DNA of 64,000 bases from Pseudahrensia aquimaris (GCF_042676045.1 NZ_JBHTJV010000009.1:372001-436000), one strand, 5' to 3'; shown: positions 51,324-62,400, counted from the stretch's first letter. Translations and numbers: made by a program. Notes: generated by a model from the sequence alone, not told the origin.

Positions 51324-51339
51324 TTAACCGCGCGTTAAC
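51324..51339 (+). promoter_or_regulatory. CtrA-type binding box upstream of divL
   Basis: TTAA-N7-TTAAC: TTAA at 51324-51327, seven bases, TTAAC at 51335-51339. This is an exact match to the full consensus of the cell-cycle regulator CtrA in alphaproteobacteria. It sits between ahcY and the DivL-like gene, about 190 bp ahead of the start codon. Confidence 0.65.
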
Positions 51340-51530
51340 CTCTCTTTACCCAAAGTAAACAGTGCAATTGATTGTGCCTTTTACCTCGCGCCGGATTCCT
51401 GTCTGGGGTAAGTTGGGCGCGAATCGGCAACGGTTTCCGTTTGTTTGGGGAAGCAGGCGGCATATTCGAAGATACAGCGATATACGGGTCCAGGGGAGTG
51501 ATGTGTCGGGCCACATGGTGAAGGGCACCA

Positions 51531-54038
51531 ATGGCGACCGATAGTCCAAATTTCAAACGACCCAAGCGCAGTTTAGCCGCTGCAGCGGTCTTGTCGCTTT
51601 GGACTACGAGCTCCTTGGCGCAGGCCCCTCAAGAGCCGTTCTCCATCTACACAGCGTTTCCAAAACTGGCTGATCCCGGTGGCGTGATCACATTTGCCAT
51701 CGTGTGCGGCGCATTTTCCTTTGCAATGATGGCGGCCACTTGGCTGATCCGCGAGCGCCGCCGTCTGGAAAAAGAACAATCGGCACTCGGCCTTGAGCTG
51801 GCCGACTTAAAATCGCGCCACGAGCGCGCCCAAGCGCTTCTTGATGTGCCAGACCAACGCGTGATCATCTGGAGCAATTGGGACGAACAACCGGTCTCTC
51901 GCGGGACATTGCCTGAAATGGCAGGCACACCCCGCGATATCGCTAGCTTCATCGACTTTGAAAGCTGGATGAACCCGGCCTCTGTTACCTCGTTCATGCA
52001 GGCTGTTGCGCGGTTGCGCGAACGTGCTGAGGGCTTCGATCTGACGGTCGATTCTCGTGATGGTGGTATTCTGGAAGTGCAAGGCCGTGCTTCCGGCTCG
52101 CACGCCTTTGTCCGTTTCATCGCCCTTTCCGGCGACCGTGCCGCTTTGGCGAGCCTTGAGGCGCAACATACGCGCATGTTGCAAACCACAGACTTGATGC
52201 GCGCCCTGCTGGAATCTGTACCAATGCCGGTTTGGCTGCGCGAGGACGGTGAGACGATTTCTTGGGCCAACCGAGCGTATTTGCAAGCGGTTGATGCAGA
52301 AAGCCTTGATACAGTCTGCGAGCACTCTATTGAACTTCTCGATGCTGCGCAGCGCGAAGAGATCGCAAGCCAGCGCAAGCAAGATAAAGTTCACGCCTTT
52401 GCCCGTTTCAACGGCCGTATGCCTGCCACCCTTTCGGGTGATCGTCGCACGGTGGATGTAAATGAGGTGACATATGGCAATGGGTCTGCAGGCATGGCCG
52501 TGGACATGAGCGAGGTTGAGCAGATCAAATCCAGCCTGCGCCGCACCACAGATGGCCATGCGCAGACAATGAATCAATTGGCGACCGCCGTTGCAATTTT
52601 TGACGAGCAGCGTCGACTGACATTCTTCAACCAAGCATTCCAAGACCTGTGGAAGCTCGACGACCGCCAACTGAGCGGCGAACCGGACAATGCCACTTTG
52701 TTTGATACCCTGCGCGCCGAAGGCATGTTGGCCGAACAGCCGGATTGGTCGAAATGGCGCAATGGTCTGCTGAAGGTCTATTCCGACACGCAACCGCAAG
52801 AGCATTGGTGGCATCTGCCCGACAACCGCACCTTGCGCGTCATCGCCAACCCCCATGAGCAAGGCGGCGTGACATGGGTGTTTGAGAACATCACTGAGAA
52901 ACTGGAGATGGAAAGCCGTTACATTGCGCTGACTCAGGTTCAGGGTGAAACGCTCGATCACCTAACAGAAGCCATCGCTGTGTTTGCCTCCGATGGGCGC
53001 TTGAAGCTGTCAAATCCATCGTTCCAAAACTTATGGAACCTTGCGGATGAAGAAGTGGCCGCCGGCACGCTGATTTCTCAGATCGCCCACCATTGCATCC
53101 GCTCCAGCGCGAATGATGGCGCGTGGCAACGGCTTGTCACAGCAGTTACAGGCGTTGACGACCGCCGCACAGCAATTGAAGGGCGCATGATGAACGCGCT
53201 TGGCAACACGCTCGACTATGCGATGGTGCCTCTTCCCAACGGTCAAAACATGATCAGCTTTGTTGACGTTACCGCCAGCGTAAACATGGAAACCGCACTG
53301 ACCGAGCGCAACGAGGCGTTAACAGCGGCGGAACGTTTGAAGAATGCTTTCATCGAGCACGTCTCCTACGAATTTCGTGCGCCGCTCACCAATATCATCG
53401 GCTTTACCGATATGCTTGCAGAAGAAATTCATGGACCACTGAACGATAAGCAAAAAGAATATGTCGGCCACGTTGCATCATCATCGTCGGTGCTCCATTC
53501 GCTGGTTGATAACATGCTCGATCTTGCAACAGTGGATGCCGGCATCATGCAGTTAGAACTGGATACGATAGATTTGCGCGAAACTTTGCGCGGTGCGGTT
53601 GCAAGCGTCCGCGATCTGCTACGCGAAACCGGTGTGCGTTTACACATGCGTGCGCCGCCGGAACCGGTTAGCTTCGTTGGTGATTCCACCCGCATTCAGC
53701 AAATTTTGTTCAACCTGCTCAACAACGCCGTGCGTTTTTCGCCGGAGGGCAGCGAGATTAAGCTCGAGGCCAGCGACGATATTGAAAGCGTGACCATCCG
53801 TATCAGCGATGCAGGACCGGGCATTCCAGAAGACAAACGCGATGCGATTTTTGAGCGCTTTGAAGCAAAGGCTCATTCTGGTGCCAGCCGCGGCGCAGGA
53901 CTCGGTCTTGCCATCGCCCGCTCGTTGGCCGAACTGCATGGTGGAACGATACAGCTTGATGAGGGCGTAACCGAAGGCGCAAGTTTTGTGTGCCGCTTTC
54001 CCAAAAAACCAGCAGAACTCGCAGCAGCGGCGGAGTAG
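51531..54038 (+). CDS. divL: DivL-like PAS-domain pseudo-histidine kinase (Tyr at phospho-acceptor site)
   Basis: The product is 835 residues. An N-terminal hydrophobic segment at about 14-32 and a membrane helix at about 44-68 are followed by several PAS-like domains between 75 and 590. Then come a HisKA-type dimerisation domain and a complete ATPase domain (N-box ILFNLLNNAVRFSP, G1 ISDAGPGIP, GAGLGLAIARSLAELHGG). The H-box reads HVSYEFRAPL: Tyr613 stands where histidine kinases have His (SHELRTPL). A Tyr there is the hallmark of DivL, which binds DivK~P and controls the CckA-ChpT-CtrA relay. Membrane anchoring, multiple PAS domains and a tsaE neighbour also fit DivL. The neighbouring CtrA box suggests feedback. 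Confidence 0.85.
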   Translation: MATDSPNFKRPKRSLAAAAVLSLWTTSSLAQAPQEPFSIYTAFPKLADPGGVITFAIVCGAFSFAMMAATWLIRERRRLEKEQSALGLELADLKSRHERAQALLDVPDQRVIIWSNWDEQPVSRGTLPEMAGTPRDIASFIDFESWMNPASVTSFMQAVARLRERAEGFDLTVDSRDGGILEVQGRASGSHAFVRFIALSGDRAALASLEAQHTRMLQTTDLMRALLESVPMPVWLREDGETISWANRAYLQAVDAESLDTVCEHSIELLDAAQREEIASQRKQDKVHAFARFNGRMPATLSGDRRTVDVNEVTYGNGSAGMAVDMSEVEQIKSSLRRTTDGHAQTMNQLATAVAIFDEQRRLTFFNQAFQDLWKLDDRQLSGEPDNATLFDTLRAEGMLAEQPDWSKWRNGLLKVYSDTQPQEHWWHLPDNRTLRVIANPHEQGGVTWVFENITEKLEMESRYIALTQVQGETLDHLTEAIAVFASDGRLKLSNPSFQNLWNLADEEVAAGTLISQIAHHCIRSSANDGAWQRLVTAVTGVDDRRTAIEGRMMNALGNTLDYAMVPLPNGQNMISFVDVTASVNMETALTERNEALTAAERLKNAFIEHVSYEFRAPLTNIIGFTDMLAEEIHGPLNDKQKEYVGHVASSSSVLHSLVDNMLDLATVDAGIMQLELDTIDLRETLRGAVASVRDLLRETGVRLHMRAPPEPVSFVGDSTRIQQILFNLLNNAVRFSPEGSEIKLEASDDIESVTIRISDAGPGIPEDKRDAIFERFEAKAHSGASRGAGLGLAIARSLAELHGGTIQLDEGVTEGASFVCRFPKKPAELAAAAE

Positions 54039-54043
54039 TTTCT

Positions 54044-55564
54044 GTGTTGGCAAAGACTGATCTCACCATTGAACTTGCCGACGAGCGGGCCACCGCACAA
54101 TTTGGTGAAGACTTGGCTCTAGCGCTTCGTTTGGGTGATCTGGTGACGTTGTCAGGGGACTTGGGTGCTGGCAAAACCTCGCTCGCCCGCGCCCTCATCC
54201 GTGCTGCTGCGGACGATGCCGAACTGGAAGTGCCAAGTCCAACATTCACGCTGATGCAACCCTATGAAAATCTCCATTTTGGCGCGCTGGCCCATTTTGA
54301 TCTCTACCGTTTGGTCGATCCGCGAGAGTTGGATGAACTCGGCCTCGACGACGCCCTCGCCAAGGGCGTCGCGCTGGTTGAATGGCCCGATAAGGGCGCG
54401 ATTGCCAACAGCGACGCCACGCTTGCAATTCGCTTGGAAGTGCGGGACGACGACAGCAGACTTTGCACGATCAGCGGCAATGCGGCGGCACTGGAACGTC
54501 TTGGACGCTCTCTTGAAATTCGTCATTTCCTTGATGCAAATGATAGACCCGCAGCCCAGCGGCGCTTTCTGACCGGTGATGCGTCCACCCGTTCTTACGA
54601 GACGATACGCCATGGTGATGGCCCATCAATCATCCTGATGAACGCCCCGCCGCAGCCCGATGGTCCGCCCATTCGCGATGGCAAACCCTACAGCCAGATA
54701 GCCCATTTGGCGGAGGATATGACGGCCTTTTATGGCGTTCAGAAAATCCTCACCGACGCCGGATTTCGGGCACCACAAATCCATGTTGCCGATCTGGAAG
54801 CCGGAATTCTGCTGATCGAAAATTTGGGTGTAGGCGCGATTGTAGACGAAAACCGCAATCCGATCTCCGAGCGCTATGAAGCGTCAATCGACATGCTGGT
54901 TGCATTCCATGCCAACGCCATTGCCCACGAAGCAGGATTGCCGGATGGCACGAAATATTCCGTACCGCCCTACGATGGCGAAGCTCTTGCGATCGAGGTT
55001 GATCTGTTGCCGCAATGGTATGCTGAGCACGCTCTCGGCAAACCCTTATCTGCGGCAGCCTATAACCGTTTTACCGCCATTTGGGCTGGCCTGATCGAGC
55101 GGCTTGAAAGTGCCGAGAAGCACTTGGTCCTGCGCGATTTTCACTCGCCAAACATCATCTGGCGCGGTGATGCCAAAGGCAGCGATCGCATCGGCTTGAT
55201 CGATTTCCAAGACGCGGTGATTGGCCCAAGTGCCTATGACGTAGCAGCCCTTGCACTGGATGCCCGTGTGAACGTGAGCGAAGAATTGGAAAGCAGCCTT
55301 GCGGATCGCTATTGCAGTGAACGCACTAGACTTGGCGCGTTTGACGAAGGGGCTTTCCGCGCCGCCTACGCAATTATGGGCGCGCAGCGGGTAACCAAAA
55401 TTCTGGGTATCTTTGTTCGCCTTTCGAAGCGCGACGGGAAGCACAGCTACCTTGCCCATCTGCCGCGAATGGAAGATTATCTCGCTCGCACCCTGCGCCA
55501 TCCGGCTTTGGCCGAATTGAAAGCGTGGGTGGATGAAGAACTGGCCGGAGGTCGCCCGAGCTAA
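54044..55564 (+). CDS. TsaE / AmgK bifunctional protein
   Basis: The product is 506 residues. Residues 1-150 are TsaE, the ATPase of the tRNA threonylcarbamoyladenosine (t6A37) complex, with Walker A GDLGAGKTS at 38-46 and SPTFTLMQPYE. From about 160 the protein is an aminoglycoside-phosphotransferase-like sugar kinase of the AmgK group: DASTRSYETI, LVLRDFHSPNIIWRG (catalytic Asp and Asn) and IGLIDFQDAVIGPSAYDV (metal-binding Asp). AmgK phosphorylates MurNAc/GlcNAc at C1. GTG 54044 has CGGAG upstream and starts six bases after the divL stop. The next gene, murU, overlaps by one base and performs the next salvage step. Confidence 0.92.
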   Translation: MLAKTDLTIELADERATAQFGEDLALALRLGDLVTLSGDLGAGKTSLARALIRAAADDAELEVPSPTFTLMQPYENLHFGALAHFDLYRLVDPRELDELGLDDALAKGVALVEWPDKGAIANSDATLAIRLEVRDDDSRLCTISGNAAALERLGRSLEIRHFLDANDRPAAQRRFLTGDASTRSYETIRHGDGPSIILMNAPPQPDGPPIRDGKPYSQIAHLAEDMTAFYGVQKILTDAGFRAPQIHVADLEAGILLIENLGVGAIVDENRNPISERYEASIDMLVAFHANAIAHEAGLPDGTKYSVPPYDGEALAIEVDLLPQWYAEHALGKPLSAAAYNRFTAIWAGLIERLESAEKHLVLRDFHSPNIIWRGDAKGSDRIGLIDFQDAVIGPSAYDVAALALDARVNVSEELESSLADRYCSERTRLGAFDEGAFRAAYAIMGAQRVTKILGIFVRLSKRDGKHSYLAHLPRMEDYLARTLRHPALAELKAWVDEELAGGRPS

Positions 55565-56295
55565 TGCCCCAAACGTTCCCAATAGATGAAGCCTTTTTGT
55601 TGGCTGCTGGCCTTGGCACCCGCATGAAGCCGATCACGGACACGATCCCCAAGCCTTTGGTACAGGTTGCGGGCGTAACTCTGCTCGATCACGCGCTCAA
55701 CGCACTCGATAAAGGTGGTGTGAACCACACCGTCGTCAACGTCCATTATCTGGCCGACCAAATTGAGGCTCATTGTGCCAAGCGCACGGCACCGCGCATC
55801 ACCATTTCAGACGAACGCGCAGAACTGCTCGATTCTGGTGGTGGGGTGGTAAATGGGTTGAACCATTTCGCTTCCGATACAATTTTCGTGCTGAACGCAG
55901 ACTCGTTTTGGGTCGACAATTCACGTTCAAATCTCACAATGCTGCGCGATACGTGGGATCCGGAGCGCATGGATATGCTCATGTTGTTGGCAGAGCGCGA
56001 AAGCGCTATCGGCTTTGATGGACCCGGCGATTTCTTCCAAAACGATGCAGGCCAGCTTACGCGCCGGGGCGAGGCGGAAACCGCCCCTTTTGCGTATGCT
56101 GGTGCTTTCATCGTGAAGACTGAATTGTTCGACGGAATCGCCGAACCGGCCTTTTCCCTCAACCGCCAATTTGATGACGCCCTCTCTCGTGGTCGCCTGT
56201 TCGGCCAAGTGCTCGACGGTTTGTGGCTGCATGTGGGCACGCCCGACGCGATCCCTGAAGCCGAGGCGGCAATTGCCCGCACACAGGCAGCATGA
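55564..56295 (+). CDS. murU: MurNAc-1-phosphate uridylyltransferase-like nucleotidyltransferase
   Basis: The product is 243 residues. The NTP-transferase signature LAAGLGTRMKPITDTIPKPL and LNADSFWVDN (metal site) mark a sugar-1-phosphate nucleotidyltransferase. Following an AmgK-type kinase, it most likely makes UDP-MurNAc from MurNAc-1-P and UTP in peptidoglycan recycling, a route that bypasses the MurA step. ATG overlaps the previous TAA (TAATG), and its TGA overlaps the addB start. Confidence 0.88.
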   Translation: MPQTFPIDEAFLLAAGLGTRMKPITDTIPKPLVQVAGVTLLDHALNALDKGGVNHTVVNVHYLADQIEAHCAKRTAPRITISDERAELLDSGGGVVNGLNHFASDTIFVLNADSFWVDNSRSNLTMLRDTWDPERMDMLMLLAERESAIGFDGPGDFFQNDAGQLTRRGEAETAPFAYAGAFIVKTELFDGIAEPAFSLNRQFDDALSRGRLFGQVLDGLWLHVGTPDAIPEAEAAIARTQAA

Positions 56296-59200
56296 GCGAA
56301 TTCGAACGGTCTCGAAGCGTTGTTTCCATTCCACCGGGTGCTTCGTTTCTTCCCACGCTGGTTGATGCGCTGATCCATGGACGGTTGATCGACGGCTTCC
56401 ACCCCGGCCACGACCCGCTTGCTCTGGCTGACGCTACGATCTGGGTACCGACCCGTCGCGCCGCACGGGCGCTGGCAACGGAATTTGTCAGCCGTCTGGA
56501 CGGCCAAGCCGCTTTGCTGCCTTCTATTCGCGCTTTGGGCGATGTGGATGAAGACGGCTATTTTTTTGAAAGAGACGGTGATGGTGCCAACTATTCAGCC
56601 TTGTTAGCGCAAGAGCCTATCGGCTCTCTAGAACGCCAGACCGTTCTGGCACAAATGATTTCGGCTTGGAGCGATTCGCTCAACGACGCCCAGCGGGAAA
56701 TCTATTCTGGTCAAGAAATCCTGATGCCCGCCTCCTTCGCTGATGCCGCATGGTTCGCCCAAGATCTCGCGCGACTGATGGATATGGTTTCTACCGAAGA
56801 GGTTGACTGGGAAGCCCTTGATGATCTGGTGCCCGATGAGCGCGGTTATGCCGATTGGTGGAAATTGACGCTCGAATTTCTCAAAATCGCAACCAAGGCC
56901 TGGCCCAGTTATCTGAACGAGCGCGGTGCCGTGGATGGCGCAAGTCTTCGTGCGACATGGCTGCGTGCGCAGGCCGAAATCTATCGCTCTAAGGGTTCGC
57001 GGGGTCCAGTGATTGCGGCGGGTTCCACGGGTTCAATACCTGCGACTGCAGACTTGCTCGACACCATTGCCCACATGCCCAACGGCGTCGTTATCCTGCC
57101 GGGTCTAGACCGCACGATGCATGACGAAGATTGGGCCAAAGTCGATCTGCCCGACAACGATCGAGACGATGGCGGCACGGCACCGGGGCATCCGCAATAT
57201 GGTTTGAAACGGCTAATCGACCGCTTGGGCAAGACCCGTGCCGATGTGGTTTATCTCGGCGGGGCGGACGACACCGGCATAGGCTATGCGCGTGTCCGTG
57301 AAGAGATCGTCTCTGCTGCTCTGCTGCCTTCCACGGCGACGGGCAAATGGTCGGTTCTTCATGAAACTTTTTCTGACGAACAGCGCGAACGAGCATTCGA
57401 AGGCATAGCGCTTGTCGAAGCGCCGGGCGAACGCGAAGAAGCGTTGGCGATTGCTCTCGCCTTGCGCGAAAAGGTGGAAAATCCCGCGCACACCGCCGCT
57501 TTGGTGACGCCTGACAGGAATCTTGCCCGCAGGGTTGCTGTCGAGTTGCGTCGTTTTGGGTTGGACGTGGATGACTCTGCCGGTCAACCTTTGCGCAACC
57601 GTGCCCACGGAGCGTTTGCCCGCCTCGTGTTGCAGGTGGCCTTTACCCCTGCTGATCCCAGCGCACTGGTCAGCCTTATCAAACATCCCCTCGCCTTGTT
57701 TGGTGCAGAAACGGCCCGTGCTCGCAACGCAGCCCGTATGTTGGAGCTTTCGGTTCTGCGTGGCGCGGTGCAGCCGCCTGTGCCGGGAACACTTGCCGCC
57801 CGTCTGGCGAAAATCAAAAACCTGCACGAGAACAAAAACAAAGGCGACGACGAAGAACGCGCGCCTTGGCCTGTCTCCCGGTTCACCGACGAAGACTGGG
57901 ACGATGCGGGCTGGTTGGCGGAGCAGATCGACACCATTTTCGCACCGCTCACAACCACAACTTTCGCAGAGCATACAAGGCGCACAATCGCTCTCATCGA
58001 AGCGTGTGGTGCAGACGAAGAGCAAAGCCTCAAGCACCTCTACAAAGATGAAGAGGGAACTGCGCTGTGCGCTTTTTTGACCGATCTCGCCGATCAGATG
58101 GATGCGACCGAGTTGGACCCTGTCGAATGGCCGGATGTTTTCGATGCCTTTTTAGCCAGCCGTGTTGTGCGCCCCAATGGCGGAACGCATCCGCGCGTGT
58201 CGATTCTTGGTCCGCTCGAAGCGCGGTTACAGACCTATGATCGCGTGGTTTTGGGTGGGTTGAACGAAGGCTCTTGGCCGGCTTCCGCACGAAACGACCC
58301 GTTTCTTTCGCGCCCGATGAAAGCCGAGCTCGGCCTACCCCCGCCGGAGCGGCGTACCGGTTTGGCCGCCCACGACTTTCAGATGCTGTTGGGCATGGAA
58401 GATGTGGTCCTCACCCGATCTATTCGCACCGACAACGCACCAACCATCGCATCGCGATGGCTTCAACGCTTACTAATCGTCGGGGGCAATTCGGTGGAGC
58501 GGGCGGTTGTCCAGGCAGGTCGATCATTCCTCGATTGGACCATGCAAATTGACGAACCCGCTGGCCCACCCGTTCCAGCGCCGCGCCCCGCGCCTGTGCC
58601 CCCGCTCGCCAAGCGCCCCAAGCGCATGAGCGTGACCGAGGTGGAGACTTGGGTGAACGATCCTTATGCGATCTACGCGAAGAAAATTCTCCATTTGCAG
58701 GCGCTGGACCCTCTTTCTCGTGATGCCGATGCCCGCGAGAAAGGCACTTTGTATCATTCCATCTTTGAAGACTTCATCCGTGAATATCCGCGGATAGAAG
58801 ACCCGCTCAAGGCTCAGCAGGCTTTGCGCGAAATTGCTGATCGCCGGTTTTCTTCTAGCATCGTGCCGTTAGAGATCGCTGCACTCTGGCGGCCCCGCTT
58901 TGATGTGATCGGTGAGCAATTTATTGATTGGCACAACAGCTATCGTGCGGACGTGAAGAAGTTCCACATTGAGCTCCACGCTCAGCTGGAGATAGACGGT
59001 TACGGGTTCACCTTGTCCGGCCGCGCAGACCGCATTGATGTGAAACTCGATGGCACGCTTGCGATTTTCGATTATAAGACGTCCGGCAATCCAAGCGCGG
59101 AGAACGCCCGAAAACTCTATTCGCCGCAATTGCCGTTGGAAGCTGCAATGGTCGCGCGCGGTGCCTTTAAAGCCGTTGGCGCAAGGCAAACATCATCGCT

Positions 59201-59450
59201 GGGTTATATCCGTCTGCGGCCCGCCAAAGAGTTGAAGATAGATCTTCTTGAAGGAAAAGATGAGACCTCACACGAACTTGGCGAACGGGCATGGGAGCAA
59301 TTGCTTGCGCTGATCACAGCCTATGCCGACCCGGCAAAGCCTTATGTTTCTAAAGCCCGTATCCACAAGGGCCGTCAATTTGAGAGCTCTTACGACCACG
59401 TCGCCCGTGTGCGCGAATGGGCCTATTCGAGCGACGAGGATGGAGCATGA
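56292..59450 (+). CDS. addB: double-strand break repair protein AddB
   Basis: The product is 1052 residues, usual for alphaproteobacterial AddB. The N-terminal helicase-like part (WVPTRRAARALATEFVSRL, then GSTGSIPATADLLDTIA) is followed by a C-terminal RecB-type nuclease domain with SGRADRIDVKLDG and AIFDYKTSG (catalytic Asp and Lys). With AddA it resects double-strand breaks to load RecA. The start overlaps the murU stop by four bases (ATGA), and its stop overlaps the addA start in the same way. Confidence 0.96.
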   Translation: MSEFERSRSVVSIPPGASFLPTLVDALIHGRLIDGFHPGHDPLALADATIWVPTRRAARALATEFVSRLDGQAALLPSIRALGDVDEDGYFFERDGDGANYSALLAQEPIGSLERQTVLAQMISAWSDSLNDAQREIYSGQEILMPASFADAAWFAQDLARLMDMVSTEEVDWEALDDLVPDERGYADWWKLTLEFLKIATKAWPSYLNERGAVDGASLRATWLRAQAEIYRSKGSRGPVIAAGSTGSIPATADLLDTIAHMPNGVVILPGLDRTMHDEDWAKVDLPDNDRDDGGTAPGHPQYGLKRLIDRLGKTRADVVYLGGADDTGIGYARVREEIVSAALLPSTATGKWSVLHETFSDEQRERAFEGIALVEAPGEREEALAIALALREKVENPAHTAALVTPDRNLARRVAVELRRFGLDVDDSAGQPLRNRAHGAFARLVLQVAFTPADPSALVSLIKHPLALFGAETARARNAARMLELSVLRGAVQPPVPGTLAARLAKIKNLHENKNKGDDEERAPWPVSRFTDEDWDDAGWLAEQIDTIFAPLTTTTFAEHTRRTIALIEACGADEEQSLKHLYKDEEGTALCAFLTDLADQMDATELDPVEWPDVFDAFLASRVVRPNGGTHPRVSILGPLEARLQTYDRVVLGGLNEGSWPASARNDPFLSRPMKAELGLPPPERRTGLAAHDFQMLLGMEDVVLTRSIRTDNAPTIASRWLQRLLIVGGNSVERAVVQAGRSFLDWTMQIDEPAGPPVPAPRPAPVPPLAKRPKRMSVTEVETWVNDPYAIYAKKILHLQALDPLSRDADAREKGTLYHSIFEDFIREYPRIEDPLKAQQALREIADRRFSSSIVPLEIAALWRPRFDVIGEQFIDWHNSYRADVKKFHIELHAQLEIDGYGFTLSGRADRIDVKLDGTLAIFDYKTSGNPSAENARKLYSPQLPLEAAMVARGAFKAVGARQTSSLGYIRLRPAKELKIDLLEGKDETSHELGERAWEQLLALITAYADPAKPYVSKARIHKGRQFESSYDHVARVREWAYSSDEDGA

Positions 59451-62400
59451 GCGAACTTTTCAAGCTCATCCCCGACGAGACGCTAAGGCAACAGGCGCTG
59501 GCGTCAAACCCCGATCTGTCCGCTTGGGTGTCCGCCAATGCCGGCTCGGGCAAGACCCATGTTCTGGCCAATCGCGTGGTGCGGCTGTTGCTTCAGGGCG
59601 TAAATCCGTCACGCATTCTGGCGCTGACATTTACCAAGACCGCCGCTGGCGAAATGGCCAAGAGGGTGTTCAAAACGTTGGGCGAATGGTCGGTGATGGA
59701 TGATGATAAACTGCGCGAGCAATTGGTGCGGCTGCAAGGCCCCGACATTCGGCCAGCAGATGTTCTCTACGCCCGCACGTTGTTTGCCCGTTCTCTGGAA
59801 ACGCCAGGTGGACTGAAAATCCAAACCATCCACGCTTTCTGCGAGGCTCTGCTGCACCAGTTTCCGTTGGAGGCCAATGTGGCGGGCAACTTCACGGTGC
59901 TTGATCCGGCTGACGAGAGTGCCTTGATGGAAGAGGCACGGCGCTGGGTGATACTACGCGCCGAAAGCGGCAACGCGCCGGACTTGGCTGATGCGTTCGC
60001 AGCCATCATGGCTTTTGCCAGCGACCATGCCATCGGCAATGTGATGGATGAACTGGTCTCGCGCCGCGAGGAAATTCTTGGTTGGCTTGACGCTGCGGGC
60101 GGTGCACAGCAGGCAGAACGTGCGACACGCCGCGCTATGAATGTGGGCCCGGATGAGACGGCTGATGACGTTCGCCGCCGCGTTTTGAATGGCTTGCCAT
60201 TGAGTGACGACGAATGGCGCTCGCTCGCAAATACCGCCGCAGACAATGCCAAACAGCCTGCGGGCGAAATGCGCTTGGCAAACAACATTCGCGCTTATCT
60301 AGGCACTGACAACCTAGAGGACCGTTATAGAGCCTTGTGCGCCGCTCTTCTCAAAAAAGACGGTGAACCCTTTGCCAAGGGTTCGATTGTTTCAAAACGG
60401 ATCGGTGATGCGATTCCGCACATTCGCGAGACATTATTGGCTGTTGCCGGTCAATTGAGCCAAGGCAATGTGTTGCTTCGCACACTTGCCCAGATCGTCG
60501 AGACAAAGAACCTCATGGTTCTTGGTGAAGCGATGTTGAAACGCTATCGCCAGCTGAAGCGCAGCCGAGGACAGCTGGATTTCAACGACCTGATTGCCCG
60601 CACTGCTGATCTGCTGCTGCGCAAAGAGGCGCGCGCTTGGGTGCTTTATAAACTCGATCTTGGCATCGACCATGTTTTGCTGGACGAGGCACAGGACACG
60701 AGCCCGCAACAATGGTCGATCGTGAATGCACTTGTTGAGGAGTTTTTTGCAGGCGAAGGTGCAAGTGGCCCCCACCGCACAATCTTCGCTGTGGGTGACG
60801 AGAAGCAGTCCATATATTCCTTCCAAGGCGCACGACCTCAGAGTTTCTCTGATCAGCGGCGCCTGTTCCAAAAGCAAGCAACGGGTGCGGGAAAGATATT
60901 CCAACCCGCTAAACTCAATCTGTCGTTTCGTTCCACTCCGGATGTGCTGAATGCTGTCGATAAGGTTTTTGATGAACCGTCCAACCGGGAGGGTTTGACC
61001 TCCGATGGAAGCTATGACGGCCACACAGCCTTGCGCAGCAAAGCGCCGGGCTGCGTCGAGATTTGGGATCGAATTGAAGGCGATACGCTGGAAGTGCCGA
61101 CCGACTGGACTGCGCCGATGGGCGATGACGGCAAGCCTCATCAATCGGTTCAACTTGCCGAAGCCGTCGCTCAACAGATCGCCGATTGGATTGCCCGCAA
61201 AGAGTTGATCTATCCTCGCGACACCGACAACCAACCGCGCCCGATTACGGCCGGCGACATCATCGTTCTGGTCCGTTCGCGCGACACGTTCATCCCCGCG
61301 CTCTCCCGCGCCTTGAAAGAGCGAGCCATCCCTGTTGCAGGTACGGACAGGCTGGCGGTGACCGACCACATCGCGGTCAAAGACATGATCGCGCTCGGCA
61401 ATGTGATGCTCACGCCGCAAGACGATCTGTCGCTTGCCGCCCTGCTGCGCAGTCCGCTTTTTGACGTGTCCGAAGATGATCTGATGGAACTGGCGCTCAA
61501 TCGGCATGACGAGCAAACATTATTTGAATCACTCGAAATGGAAGCAACGAGAGCCGACGGGCCAAAGCCCGCATTCGCACAGGCGCACCGTCTGCTCACC
61601 CGTTGGATGGAACGGGCGGACGCCATGCCTGTCTATGAATTCTACGCCAGAATTCTGGGCGATGATCGGGGTCGCCGCAAGCTCTATGCTCGGTTAGGGC
61701 CGGAGGCAGAGGATGTTCTGGATGCTTTCCTCGCGCTCGCCCTAAAACACGAACAATCGGGCCTGCCGGGCCTTCACGGTTTTCTTGAAGCGCTCGAAAT
61801 GGGCAATGCGGAACTCAAGCGCGAATTGGCCGAAGGGCGTGGCGAAGTTCGGGTGATGACCGTGCACGCAGCCAAGGGCCAGGAAGCGCCCATCGTTTTC
61901 CTCGTCGATAAATCATCTGAAGCCTACATCGCTCAAAACCGTCCCGCGCTCTATCGCATTGGTTCCGAAGACGATTCTGACCCGCGCCGGGCATATGTTT
62001 GGGCGCCCTCGAAAAGCGATCATGGCGCAATGTCCGCCGCTGCAGAAGCTCGCGTGAAAGAGCTCGCTGAACAGGAATACCGTCGCTTGCTCTATGTCGG
62101 AATGACCCGCGCCGAAGACCGCCTGATCCTGTGCGGCTATAAATCCAAGGGCCGCAATCCAATGCCCAACTGGCACGCGATGGTGAAAGAGGCGCTTGCC
62201 GATGATCTCGAGGAGGTTGAAGGGCTGAACCCGGAAATTCCGGTCTACCGGATGACATCTGATTTGAAAGCGGACAGCAGCACGATTGTCGAGAAAAAGC
62301 TGAAATCGGCCATCCCCCGTACCGCACTTCCGGCCTGGATGGGTCACCGCATGCCGCGTGAACGTGCGCTGCCCCGTCCTCTTGCCCCGTCTGGCGCGCA

